Assembly (NCBI RefSeq): GCF_003258705.1
Contig: NZ_CP029480.1
Span: 4,464,001 to 4,528,000, forward strand
Direction of reading: 5' to 3'
Source: Arcticibacterium luteifluviistationis
GTDB taxonomy: Bacteria > Bacteroidota > Bacteroidia > Cytophagales > Spirosomataceae
DNA length: 64,000 bases
Part shown: piece after piece, positions 7,912 through 16,280 of the stretch
Position numbering within the stretch: the stretch's first letter is position 1
How the letters are laid out: each line of letters starts with the position of its first letter
Made by a program: the position numbers and the translations under genes
Notes under the pieces: model-generated
What the model was told of the DNA's origin: nothing
The model's database searches: none
What the model saw: the letters and a program-made list of their open reading frames with translations, nothing else

Positions 7912-10347
7912 CTACTCACTCTTTAAAGATTCTACAGGGTTAACTACAGCGGCTTTTATGCTTTGATAACTCACCGTCAAAACTGAAATGACAATGGCAG
8001 AGATTGCCGCCAGTGCATAAATCCAAATAGGAATATCAATTCTGTAGGAGAAGTCTTCAAGCCATTTGTTCATCACAAACCAGCCTAAAGGCAAGGCTAT
8101 CAAAATAGCCATACCCACTAGCTTCAAAAAGTCGATGGTAAGTCGGTAGCTTATTTGACCTACGCTGGCTCCCATTACTTTTCTTACGCCTATTTCTTTA
8201 GTCCGTTTTTCGGCATTAAAGGCGGCTAAACCAAATAAGCCAAGGCAAGCAATTAATAGAGACAAAATGGTGAAAGTGAAAAAAATACTTCCTAAACGCT
8301 GCTCTGATTCATAAGTGTTATTAAAAGAATCATCCATGAAATAATGATTAAAAGGCTGCCCAGGAGCCACTGCTTGCCATTTTTCTTCAATTTCGGCTAT
8401 GGTGCTTTTAAAATCACCAGGTTTTAGTTTGACAACTAATTTGTTTGCATATCCTGGGGATACATTCATGCTGAGAGGGCCTATATTATCTTTGAAAGAT
8501 TCATAATGGAAGTTTTTTACTACGCCAATAATAGTTGAATATTCAGGTGTTTCTTTGCCTATTCCATCAGATAGCCTTTTCCCGATGGCGTCCTCAGGGC
8601 TAAGTCCAAGAATAGATAGAGCAGATTCATTAAGAACTATTCCACTGCTGTCCGTACTAAAAGATTTGTCAAAAAAGCGTCCTGCCACCATCTCTAAGTT
8701 TAATGTTTTGGCATAATCATGGTCTACACGCCATTGTTGCATCTGTACAGAATTGTTTTCTTCTCCAGAGCCTTCTAGTTCAAAGCCATTATCACTTCTG
8801 TTTGATGGCGTAGGAAGAAAGCTGCTTAATGATGCAGATTCTACCATGTTTAAATTAGCAACTTGTTCTTTGAAAGATTCTACAGAGTTTCCTACTGTAT
8901 AGACATCATCAATGATGAGCATTTGTTCTTTCTGAAAGCCTAAATCTTTGTTTTGAATAAATTTCAATTGCTGAAATACGACCAAAGTACTTATGATTAA
9001 AAAGACAGAAATAGCAAATTGAAAAACAACTAGGGAGTTTCTGATGTTTCCACCGCCTATGTTAGTTTGGCCTCCGCCTTTTAATACTTTCACAGGTACA
9101 AATCTTGATAAAAAGAAAGCTGGATAACTACCAGAGAAAAGACCAAGAAAGAGTGTTGTTAAAATTATGGTGAGCCAGAATAATGGATTTTCAAAAGGGA
9201 TGGTCATTTCTTTTCCTGCCAAATCGTTAAAGTATGGCAAGGCTATGATGGCTACTATTAATGCCACTAGTAAAGATAGAAATGAGATAAGTCCAGACTC
9301 TGTTAAGAACTGTCTAACTAAACCAAATTTACTAGAACCAAGTGTTTTTCTTACGCCTACTTCTTTAGCTCTTTTTAAAGACTGGGCAGTAGATAAGTTC
9401 ATGAAGTTTACACAAGCCAACGTCATTAGAAACAAGGCTATGAAGGAAAGAATATAGATGTTTTGCTTATCGGAGTTGGTGCTCATTTCGGCCACTCTGT
9501 TAGAGGCTAGGTGGAGGTCGGTTAAAGCTACCGTGCTGTATTTGATGTAATTTCCTTCGGCTTCAAATTGCTCTCGGTTTAGACCCGGCATAAAAGCGGC
9601 AGCCCAAGGCACCATATACTTTTCAAAAATAATCTGAAGAGGCTCTTCAAAATCTGCAGCATTTACCGATGGAATTAATTTGATGAATGTATTGAAGTTA
9701 TTACTTCCCCACTCTTGACTTTTAGACTCTTCATAACCTTCCATGGCCATAAAAACACTGTAGTTTCTTAAGAAAGAGTTTTTAGGTAAATCAGGAATTA
9801 CGCCTGTTACTTTAAAGGTCTCTTCATTATTAATAAGGATACTTTTGCCAATAGCGGAGGTATTTCCAAAGTATTTCTTTGCAGCGGTTTCACTTAAAAT
9901 TGCAGTGTTTGGTTGTACCAGAGCAGTAGTAGCATTACCTTCTAATAAATTCAGACCAAAGAAACTTAAGAAGTTGGCATCAGCATAGGTACTTTGTTCT
10001 TCTTTCTGATTTTCTGTGGTTTCGGGCCTCCTCACCAGCATACTACCCCAAGTTCTAAATCTTGTGGTTTCTTCTACTTGAGAAAAGTCGTTTTTTAATG
10101 CTGCTGCCATTGGTGGAACTGCCACAGCAAACTCTTGTGCTTGTCCGCCAAATTTAATGTCAACATTTAACCGATGAATTCTGTCGGCATCGGCAAACAT
10201 GTCATCAAAGCTTAGCTCATCATAAATGTAGAGGCCAATGAGTAGTCCACCTGCCATACCAATAGCTAAACCGAAAGTATTTAGGAAGGTGAAAAAAGGA
10301 GATTTTTTAAGGCTTCTCCATGCTATTTTAATATTGTTCTTTAACAT
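7912..10347 (-). CDS. ABC transporter permease, duplicated FtsX/MacB type (permease 3), first gene of its operon
   Basis: From the ATG at 10347 the protein is 811 residues and begins MLKNNIKIAWRSLKKSPFF, like its paralogues. A longer reading from 10401 would run through a sigma-54-like promoter element, so I rejected it. Coupling motifs are AKEVGVRKTLG and TKEIGVRKVMG, with inner tail FVPVKVLKGG and C-terminus NPVESLKSE. The second periplasmic domain includes GVVKNFHYESFKD, the most conserved part of the second MacB-like domain in this family. It heads the operon that also holds the permeases at 5449 and 2988, and has both a TGGCACG element and an upstream dyad. Confidence 0.9.
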   Translation of the reverse strand: MLKNNIKIAWRSLKKSPFFTFLNTFGLAIGMAGGLLIGLYIYDELSFDDMFADADRIHRLNVDIKFGGQAQEFAVAVPPMAAALKNDFSQVEETTRFRTWGSMLVRRPETTENQKEEQSTYADANFLSFFGLNLLEGNATTALVQPNTAILSETAAKKYFGNTSAIGKSILINNEETFKVTGVIPDLPKNSFLRNYSVFMAMEGYEESKSQEWGSNNFNTFIKLIPSVNAADFEEPLQIIFEKYMVPWAAAFMPGLNREQFEAEGNYIKYSTVALTDLHLASNRVAEMSTNSDKQNIYILSFIALFLMTLACVNFMNLSTAQSLKRAKEVGVRKTLGSSKFGLVRQFLTESGLISFLSLLVALIVAIIALPYFNDLAGKEMTIPFENPLFWLTIILTTLFLGLFSGSYPAFFLSRFVPVKVLKGGGQTNIGGGNIRNSLVVFQFAISVFLIISTLVVFQQLKFIQNKDLGFQKEQMLIIDDVYTVGNSVESFKEQVANLNMVESASLSSFLPTPSNRSDNGFELEGSGEENNSVQMQQWRVDHDYAKTLNLEMVAGRFFDKSFSTDSSGIVLNESALSILGLSPEDAIGKRLSDGIGKETPEYSTIIGVVKNFHYESFKDNIGPLSMNVSPGYANKLVVKLKPGDFKSTIAEIEEKWQAVAPGQPFNHYFMDDSFNNTYESEQRLGSIFFTFTILSLLIACLGLFGLAAFNAEKRTKEIGVRKVMGASVGQISYRLTIDFLKLVGMAILIALPLGWFVMNKWLEDFSYRIDIPIWIYALAAISAIVISVLTVSYQSIKAAVVNPVESLKSE

Positions 10348-10392
10348 GTTTGGTCTGCGTTTAAATATGTGCTGTACAATTACATGTTTAAT

Positions 10393-10408
10393 TTCACACA
10401 CCGTGCCA
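10393..10408 (-). promoter_or_regulatory. Sigma-54-like -24/-12 element before permease 3
   Basis: On the minus strand the element reads TGGCACGGTGTGTGAA, ending 46 bp before the ATG at 10347. The TGGCACG is a perfect -24 box. The -12 position has TG but not the canonical GC. Nearly the same 16 bases occur at 16148-16163 at the same distance from another permease. Confidence 0.5.
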
Positions 10409-10462
10409 TTACTTTTATTTGTCTATTAATCAGTTGTTTGTGGTAAGTGCTGAAATGGAAAA

Positions 10463-10498
10463 TGTCCGAAAGCGAACATTTGGAATCGCTTTCGGACA
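10463..10498. promoter_or_regulatory. 36-bp inverted repeat, probable enhancer (UAS) for the sigma-54 regulator
   Basis: TGTCCGAAAGCGAACA (10463-10478) is itself a near-palindrome. It is paired with the inverse of TGTCCGAAAGCGA at 10486-10498, giving perfect 13-bp arms. It begins 116 bp upstream of the permease 3 ATG. A near-identical 36-bp element lies at 16219-16254. It could also work as a terminator for the gene ending at 10551, but the T run after it is weak and copies elsewhere are not hairpins of this kind. Confidence 0.6.
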
Positions 10499-10550
10499 AG
10501 TTATGAAGTATAGAATTTATAATGCGTTTCGCCTTTTGATAAAAAAGAGC

Positions 10551-12950
10551 TTACTCACTTTTCAAACTTTTAACGGGGTCACTCATAGCGGCTTTAATGG
10601 CCTGAAAGCTGACGGTCAGAAGAGTTATCACAACGGCTCCAAGCCCAGCTAGCAAGAATACCCACCATGCTAAATTTGTACGATAGGTGTATCTATTTAA
10701 GAAGGCATCCATTCCAAAGTATGTCAAGGGTGCCGCTATCAGCATTGAAATGCAAACCAGCCAAATGAAGTCTTTTGAGAGCATGGCCCATAGGTTTGTG
10801 ACAGATGCTCCTAATACTTTTCTTACGCCTATTTCTTTGGTTCGTTGCTCTGCAACAAAAGAAGCTAAACCGAAAAGCCCAAGGCAACTTATCAAAATAG
10901 CCAAAGCGGTGAAAACTCCTGCTAAAGAGCTTATTCGCTCTTCCATGCTAAACTTTCTTCCATATTCATCATCAATAAATTGGTACTCGAAAGGAAGATT
11001 TGGAAAATGCTCTTTAAAAACACTTTCAACCACAGCCAGGTTTTCTTTAGCAGATTTGTTGGGGTTTAAACGCAAATTATAATAGCTAGCATTATCATAC
11101 TTGTCAAAAGCATAAACGGCTTGTTTTACAGGTTCGTAAGGAGACTGCGTAATGATATCATCCACCACACCTACAATAGTCAAGGCTGGACGGGGTTCAT
11201 CAGAGTCGTCTCTTAATTGAAGTCCTATTACGTCGGTTTTGCCTATGTATTTCACAAAAGTTTTATTGACCAAAACCGCGTTTGAGTCGGTGGACATGTC
11301 GCGAGAAAGGTCTCTTCCTGCTATTACCTTCATGCCAAGGGATTTGGCATATTCAGGAGAAACCTCTGTCCAAGCGAAATCTTCCTGAAAACCCTCTTGT
11401 TTTCCTTCCCAAATAAAGCCTGAACGGTTTGAGTAAACCTCAGTGGTGGGACTACTAGAAGTAGAGAATTCTTGAACAGCTCCGCTGTTGAGAAACTGTG
11501 TTCGCATAAAATCAGATTTGCCCAAAAAATCATTTGACATCACAGGTAGCTGAATCATTCCTTCTTTGTCATAACCTATAGGTCGGTTTTTAGAATGGTT
11601 TATTTGACGCATAATCATGGAAGTGCCAATGATTAAAGCAATAGACACGGTGAACTGAAGCACCACCAGTACTTTTCTTGGAAGTGCGGCGTATTTACCT
11701 GTTTTAAAGGTTCCTTTAAGAACTTTGACAGGCTGAAATGACGATAAGTAAAGTGCAGGGTAACTGCCAGAGATTAAAGCGGTAAGCGTTATGAAAGCTA
11801 GGCTAATTAGCCAAAATATACTATTTGACCAAGGGAATTCAATTTGCTTATCGGCCAATTGATTAAATGGCTGTAGAAATATTAAAACCAAAGCTATGGC
11901 AATCACGAATGCAAGAATTACCACCATGAAAGATTCACTCAAAAACTGTTTGACGAGTTGAGTTCTCAAAGAACCAATCGACTTCCTAATACCCACTTCT
12001 TTGGCTCGCTTCTCTGAACGGGCTGTACTCAAATTCATGAAATTGATACATGCTAAAAACAGTACGAAAACGCCAATAATGCCAAAAAGCCATACCAGCT
12101 GAATTCTACCGCCATTTTGTGCCCCATTTTTAAAAAGAGAACGCAAGTACCAGTCTTCCATAGGCATTAGAATTAAGGTAGGGTCATAAGCCTGAAAGTC
12201 TTCACCGGCGGCTTTGTACTTAGCTTTTGCTATGGCATCTGAAACACTCTTTACTGTTTGATTTTCATTGACCTGAGCAAACATTTGGAAAGAGTTATTT
12301 CCCCAGCTGTCTACCGAGTTTTGAACCCATTCGTTTTCTGCCACGTATTGGTCCCAGGGCATGATGTATTGAGTTTCATTTAAGCTGGTATTGAAGGGAA
12401 AGTCTTTATAAACAGCCGTAACTTTCATGTCTGTTCTGTTATTGACCTTTACTATTTGGCCTAAGGCTTCACCATCCCCAAAAAGTGCTTTTGCGGTAGA
12501 TTGAGAAAGCATGATTGATTTTATGTCACTTAAGCCATCTCTTTCACCAGCTATTATTTCCACATCAAACATTTCAGGGCCTGCCTGCTGCATGTAGTTG
12601 CCCGTTTTGTTGATGGTGTTTTCTCCATTGCTTAAGTATCTGGATTGTGTCCAGGTACTCATGATTACATGTTTAAAATATTGACTGTAATTATTATTCA
12701 GTTCAAATTCCAAAGGACGCGGAATAGCTCTTCCTGTACTGATGGAGCCATTAAAAGTTTGGCTTTGCCAAAACTGCCCTATTTGGTCTTTGTTTTTAAA
12801 GTGACTGTCATAGGTTAGTTCACCATGAACCCATAATCCAATCATGATGGTAACCGCCATGCCAAGAGCCAAACCAAATACATTTATAAGAGAGTAAGTA
12901 GGGTGGTTTACCAAGTTTCTCCAGGCTATTTTGATATAATTTTTAAGCAT
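10551..12950 (-). CDS. ABC transporter permease, duplicated FtsX/MacB type (permease 4)
   Basis: This 799-residue permease begins MLKNYIKIAWRNLVNHPTYS. Coupling motifs are AKEVGIRKSIG and TKEIGVRKVLG, the inner tail is FQPVKVLKGT and the C-terminus DPVKSLKSE. Sequence around VWLFGIIGVFVLFLACINFM (TM2) is nearly the same as in the permease at 13725, so these two are a close pair. It lies 52 bp after the DUF2807-type gene with no promoter-like element between, so it is probably the third gene of the 13725-13003-10551 operon. Confidence 0.9.
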   Translation of the reverse strand: MLKNYIKIAWRNLVNHPTYSLINVFGLALGMAVTIMIGLWVHGELTYDSHFKNKDQIGQFWQSQTFNGSISTGRAIPRPLEFELNNNYSQYFKHVIMSTWTQSRYLSNGENTINKTGNYMQQAGPEMFDVEIIAGERDGLSDIKSIMLSQSTAKALFGDGEALGQIVKVNNRTDMKVTAVYKDFPFNTSLNETQYIMPWDQYVAENEWVQNSVDSWGNNSFQMFAQVNENQTVKSVSDAIAKAKYKAAGEDFQAYDPTLILMPMEDWYLRSLFKNGAQNGGRIQLVWLFGIIGVFVLFLACINFMNLSTARSEKRAKEVGIRKSIGSLRTQLVKQFLSESFMVVILAFVIAIALVLIFLQPFNQLADKQIEFPWSNSIFWLISLAFITLTALISGSYPALYLSSFQPVKVLKGTFKTGKYAALPRKVLVVLQFTVSIALIIGTSMIMRQINHSKNRPIGYDKEGMIQLPVMSNDFLGKSDFMRTQFLNSGAVQEFSTSSSPTTEVYSNRSGFIWEGKQEGFQEDFAWTEVSPEYAKSLGMKVIAGRDLSRDMSTDSNAVLVNKTFVKYIGKTDVIGLQLRDDSDEPRPALTIVGVVDDIITQSPYEPVKQAVYAFDKYDNASYYNLRLNPNKSAKENLAVVESVFKEHFPNLPFEYQFIDDEYGRKFSMEERISSLAGVFTALAILISCLGLFGLASFVAEQRTKEIGVRKVLGASVTNLWAMLSKDFIWLVCISMLIAAPLTYFGMDAFLNRYTYRTNLAWWVFLLAGLGAVVITLLTVSFQAIKAAMSDPVKSLKSE

Positions 12951-13002
12951 AGTGTTTTGTTGACTTTTTTAAGAAAAACAAAGTGATAGACTCATTTTTA
13001 GT

Positions 13003-13710
13003 TTATCTAGCTTTCTGAATACTTGTATCACCTAATGAAAGACCTTTACTAATTTTTGGGTTTCCAGAGTAGGTAATATCGGCATCGCCCAATGTCTTTA
13101 TTCTTAAAAGTTCATTTACATGAATATTGAAACTGGCGTCGCCAAAAACTACCAGTTTCGTGACATCATTATCCACGTTTTTGGTGTTTACATCACAATC
13201 TCCGAAAACCGTATAATCGTGATTGTTGATTCTCCCCGATTTTATTCTCAGCGTATGGTCGCCATAGCTGTTAGTTTCCATATAGTCTATGTCTACATCA
13301 TTCATGGTTACTTCTGAGTCACCATAAATATTAATTTCAAAGTCCCGAGAAGCAAGTTTGTTTTCGAAAAGAACATCCTGATCTCCTTTTAAAACAACCT
13401 CTTCTATATTTCTATAGGTCACCACCAGCGAAGCTTTAGTACCGTTATGCTTATATTTCTTGTCTAAGTTCCAACCCTCAATGGAGAGCTTTAAGCTGTT
13501 ATTTTCCACTTTTATCTCAATCTTATCTTCATCAATATAGGCTTTTTTGATTTGCACACTTTCTTTGGAGCCATGAATAAACACAACTTCGATGTCAGGA
13601 TTAATCACTACTTTATCAAAATGATTGACATGGATTTTTTGTGCTTTTGTGGCGATAGCCGTAAAAAGAAAGATTAGACTAAATACGATTGATTTTGTGA
13701 TGTTTTTCAT
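13003..13710 (-). CDS. Periplasmic DUF2807-type (head GIN) beta-helix protein
   Basis: From the ATG at 13710 the product is 235 residues: MKNITKSIVFSLIFLFTAIATKAQ is a signal peptide, then a right-handed beta-helix-like domain. Repeating turns such as VVLKGDQDVLFEN, INIYGDSEVTMND, LVVFGDASFNIH and IKTLGDADITYSG show the 20-residue periodicity with GD turns typical of DUF2807 (GIN domain). The longer upstream reading overlaps the permease gene and lacks a signal sequence, so I rejected it. It sits 14 bp after one permease and 52 bp before another, so it is co-transcribed with them. Its role is unknown; a periplasmic accessory of the transporter is a guess. Confidence 0.8.
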   Translation of the reverse strand: MKNITKSIVFSLIFLFTAIATKAQKIHVNHFDKVVINPDIEVVFIHGSKESVQIKKAYIDEDKIEIKVENNSLKLSIEGWNLDKKYKHNGTKASLVVTYRNIEEVVLKGDQDVLFENKLASRDFEINIYGDSEVTMNDVDIDYMETNSYGDHTLRIKSGRINNHDYTVFGDCDVNTKNVDNDVTKLVVFGDASFNIHVNELLRIKTLGDADITYSGNPKISKGLSLGDTSIQKAR

Positions 13711-13724
13711 AATTATTATAGCTT

Positions 13725-16103
13725 TTATTCTGATTTTAATGATTCTACTGGGTTTACTATGGCGGCTTTTATGCTCTGATAGCTTACCGTGGCTAATGTT
13801 ATAAATAATGCTCCAAGACCTGTGACAGCAAAGGTCCACCAGGCAATATTGGTTTTGTAATCAAAGCCATCAAGCCAACTATTCATGAAATATGCAGCCA
13901 AAGGTGCGGCTATGAACATTGAGATTATTATCAGTATAATGAAGTCTTTAGAAAGCATGGCCCAAAGGTTGGTGACAGTAGCTCCAAGTACTTTTCTAAC
14001 ACCTATTTCCTTAGAACGCTGCATGGCCATAAAACTAGCAAGGCCAAAGAGGCCTAAACAGCTGATGAGAATGGCTAGTGTTGCAAAAATATTGATGAGT
14101 TTACTTAGTCTTTCTAAGCTACTAAACTTAGTGGAGTAGGCTTCGTCTGCAAATTCATATTCAAAGGCATTCTCTGGGTCAAATTTTGCGAAAACAGCCT
14201 TAATACCAGCTAATGATTCTGTAATATTTTTTGTGCCAGAAAGTTTTATGTTGACAAAGCTCTTTTGACCATCGTTAAGGTAATAAAACATAGGTTGAGC
14301 TTGGTCGTAGGGAGAGCCCACTATCATGTTATCTACCACGCCTATCACTTTAAGTTGGTCTACATCCCATCTGGTCATGGTTCCTACAGCACCTTTTTCA
14401 AAAAGCTCTGCGGCAGCTTCATTAATGATGAAGGCTTTGCCTACATCGTCAAATTCATCTGAAAAATCACGCCCGTCTATCACGTTCCAGTCTATGGTTT
14501 TTCCGTAATCTTTTGAAACACCAAAAAATGGTACTACCAGATTTTGTGATTTATCTCTGCCATCCCAGTCTATTCCGGTGGTGGTACTGCCCATTCCAAT
14601 AGGTGGGTCAGAAGACTCTGACATTTCCTCTATTAAGCCTTTTGACTTTAATTCGTTTTTAATAGCCTCAAAACTGTGCTGTTCTTTTTCTGAAATTCTT
14701 TTAAAAATGAGGTTGTTTTGATTGTAACCTAAGGGCCTTTCTTTAGCATAGTTTATTTGCTGGAAAACCACTAACGTACCTATGATTAAGGCAATGCTCA
14801 CCGTAAACTGAACTACTACAAGTGCTTTTCTTGGAAGACTCGCCATTTTCCCTGCTTTGAAAGTACCTTTCAATACTTTTACAGGTTTGAAAGAAGATAA
14901 ATAGAGGGCTGGGTAACTCCCAGAAAGTAATCCTACAATCAGTGTGAAACCAATCAATAAGGACCAGAAAACAGGGCTTAGCCAGTCTATTTGTATTTTT
15001 TTGCCGGCAATTTCATTAAAGCTTGGAAGCAGTAAGAATGCAAGGGCAATAGAGATAACTAATGCCAAAGTGGTAGTTAAAACTGACTCACTCAGGTATT
15101 GAAAAACGAGCTGATTCTTTTTAGAACCTATGGCTTTTCTGATGCCCACTTCTTTCGCTTTCTTCTCTGACTGAGCTGTGCTCAAATTCATGAAATTTAT
15201 ACAGGCCAAAAACAAAACGAACAAACCTACTATACCAAATAGCCAAACGTATTCTATTCTTCCACCCGAATTTATACCATTCTCAAACTCTTCGTATAAG
15301 TGCCATTTGGCCATTGGAAATAAAAATACTTCTGGTTTTTGAAGAGCCAATCTTTCATTCAAATTTCTTAATCGAGTGTCTTTTATTTTGGCTGACACCG
15401 TTTCTAAATCTGCGTTTTTTGCTAAAAGACCGTAGGTGAAAGTGAAATTTGGTCGCCATGGGTCTTCCATGTTATTTAACCATTCTGCCTCTCTAATTTC
15501 GAAGAGTTTCCATGGCATCACGTAGGCTACACTTTTGAATGTGGAGTTTTCAGGAAAATCTTTATAAACTGCAGTTACCTTGACGTCATATTTGTCGTCA
15601 ATGCTGATGACTTTATCAATAGCATTGGCTTCGCCAAAAAACGATTTAGCCACACGCTCAGAAAGCATGATGGAGTAGGGGTCGTTTAATGCGGATTTTG
15701 TACCTTCAATGAAGTCGAACGTTAGAATATCTGTGATTTCTTCTTCAAAGAATTTGCCTTCATGGACAGCTTTTTTATCTCCTACTTTTAATACCTCGTA
15801 ACTGCCATTAGACTGAGAAAGATGTTCAAAATCAGAGCCATATAGTTTCCTTATTTCGCTTGCCATTGGATATGGATTCCAAGCCTGCGTGTTCTTATCT
15901 CCATTGCCTTGGAGATGCTGCATCACCTGTACAATTCTATCTTTCTTTTGATGAGTGTTATCAAATGAAATTTCGTCATACACCCATAAACCTATCAAAA
16001 TGGCCACTGTCATTCCTAAGGCTAAACCTCCAATATTTATAGCAGAGAATCCTTTGTTTTTGAGGAGGTTTCTCCAAGCGATTTTGATATAGTTTCTAAG
16101 CAT
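13725..16103 (-). CDS. ABC transporter permease, duplicated FtsX/MacB type (permease 5), first gene of its operon
   Basis: This 792-residue permease begins MLRNYIKIAWRNLLKNKGFS. Coupling motifs are AKEVGIRKAIG and SKEIGVRKVLG, the inner tail FKPVKVLKGT and the C-terminus NPVESLKSE. It is most like permease 4, including the periplasmic segment ITAVYKDFPEN-type fold-back (here VTAVYKDFPENSTFKS). It leads an operon with the beta-helix protein and permease 4, and has its own -24-like element and a 36-bp upstream dyad at the same spacing as permease 3. Confidence 0.9.
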   Translation of the reverse strand: MLRNYIKIAWRNLLKNKGFSAINIGGLALGMTVAILIGLWVYDEISFDNTHQKKDRIVQVMQHLQGNGDKNTQAWNPYPMASEIRKLYGSDFEHLSQSNGSYEVLKVGDKKAVHEGKFFEEEITDILTFDFIEGTKSALNDPYSIMLSERVAKSFFGEANAIDKVISIDDKYDVKVTAVYKDFPENSTFKSVAYVMPWKLFEIREAEWLNNMEDPWRPNFTFTYGLLAKNADLETVSAKIKDTRLRNLNERLALQKPEVFLFPMAKWHLYEEFENGINSGGRIEYVWLFGIVGLFVLFLACINFMNLSTAQSEKKAKEVGIRKAIGSKKNQLVFQYLSESVLTTTLALVISIALAFLLLPSFNEIAGKKIQIDWLSPVFWSLLIGFTLIVGLLSGSYPALYLSSFKPVKVLKGTFKAGKMASLPRKALVVVQFTVSIALIIGTLVVFQQINYAKERPLGYNQNNLIFKRISEKEQHSFEAIKNELKSKGLIEEMSESSDPPIGMGSTTTGIDWDGRDKSQNLVVPFFGVSKDYGKTIDWNVIDGRDFSDEFDDVGKAFIINEAAAELFEKGAVGTMTRWDVDQLKVIGVVDNMIVGSPYDQAQPMFYYLNDGQKSFVNIKLSGTKNITESLAGIKAVFAKFDPENAFEYEFADEAYSTKFSSLERLSKLINIFATLAILISCLGLFGLASFMAMQRSKEIGVRKVLGATVTNLWAMLSKDFIILIIISMFIAAPLAAYFMNSWLDGFDYKTNIAWWTFAVTGLGALFITLATVSYQSIKAAIVNPVESLKSE

Positions 16104-16147
16104 AGTCTGATTTGAATTTATAAGAGCCTTCTACTGCTACATTTAAA

Positions 16148-16163
16148 TTCACACACCATGCCA
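16148..16163 (-). promoter_or_regulatory. Sigma-54-like -24/-12 element before permease 5
   Basis: Minus strand reads TGGCATGGTGTGTGAA, one base different from the element at 10393-10408 and at the same distance (45 bp) from the start codon. Conservation of this stretch within otherwise diverged intergenic DNA supports function. Confidence 0.5.
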
Positions 16164-16218
16164 TTAGTCTTATGTGTTTAATAGTGAGTGTTTTGTGTTC
16201 TTGTGAGTTAAACTAAAA

Positions 16219-16254
16219 TGTCCGAAAGCGAACATTTTGGTTTGCTTTCGGACA
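16219..16254. promoter_or_regulatory. 36-bp inverted repeat, probable enhancer (UAS), second copy
   Basis: TGTCCGAAAGCGAACA at 16219-16234 is identical to the site at 10463-10478. It is followed by the inverse TGCTTTCGGACA at 16243-16254. It begins 116 bp upstream of the permease 5 ATG. Confidence 0.6.
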
Positions 16255-16280
16255 TGGTGAATTATTTGTTTTGGAGGTCT

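Noticed and set aside
10347-10401. Longer start for permease 3 at 10401
   Set aside because: The extra 18 residues do not resemble any paralogue and would overlap the -24-like element.
10463-10498. Inverted repeat as a plain terminator of permease 4
   Set aside because: The T run is weak and the same half-site recurs at 25990 and 31276 where no gene end lies in the right place, so a binding site is a better fit.
13711-13839. Longer start for the beta-helix protein at 13839
   Set aside because: It overlaps the end of permease 5 and removes the N-terminal signal peptide from its proper place.
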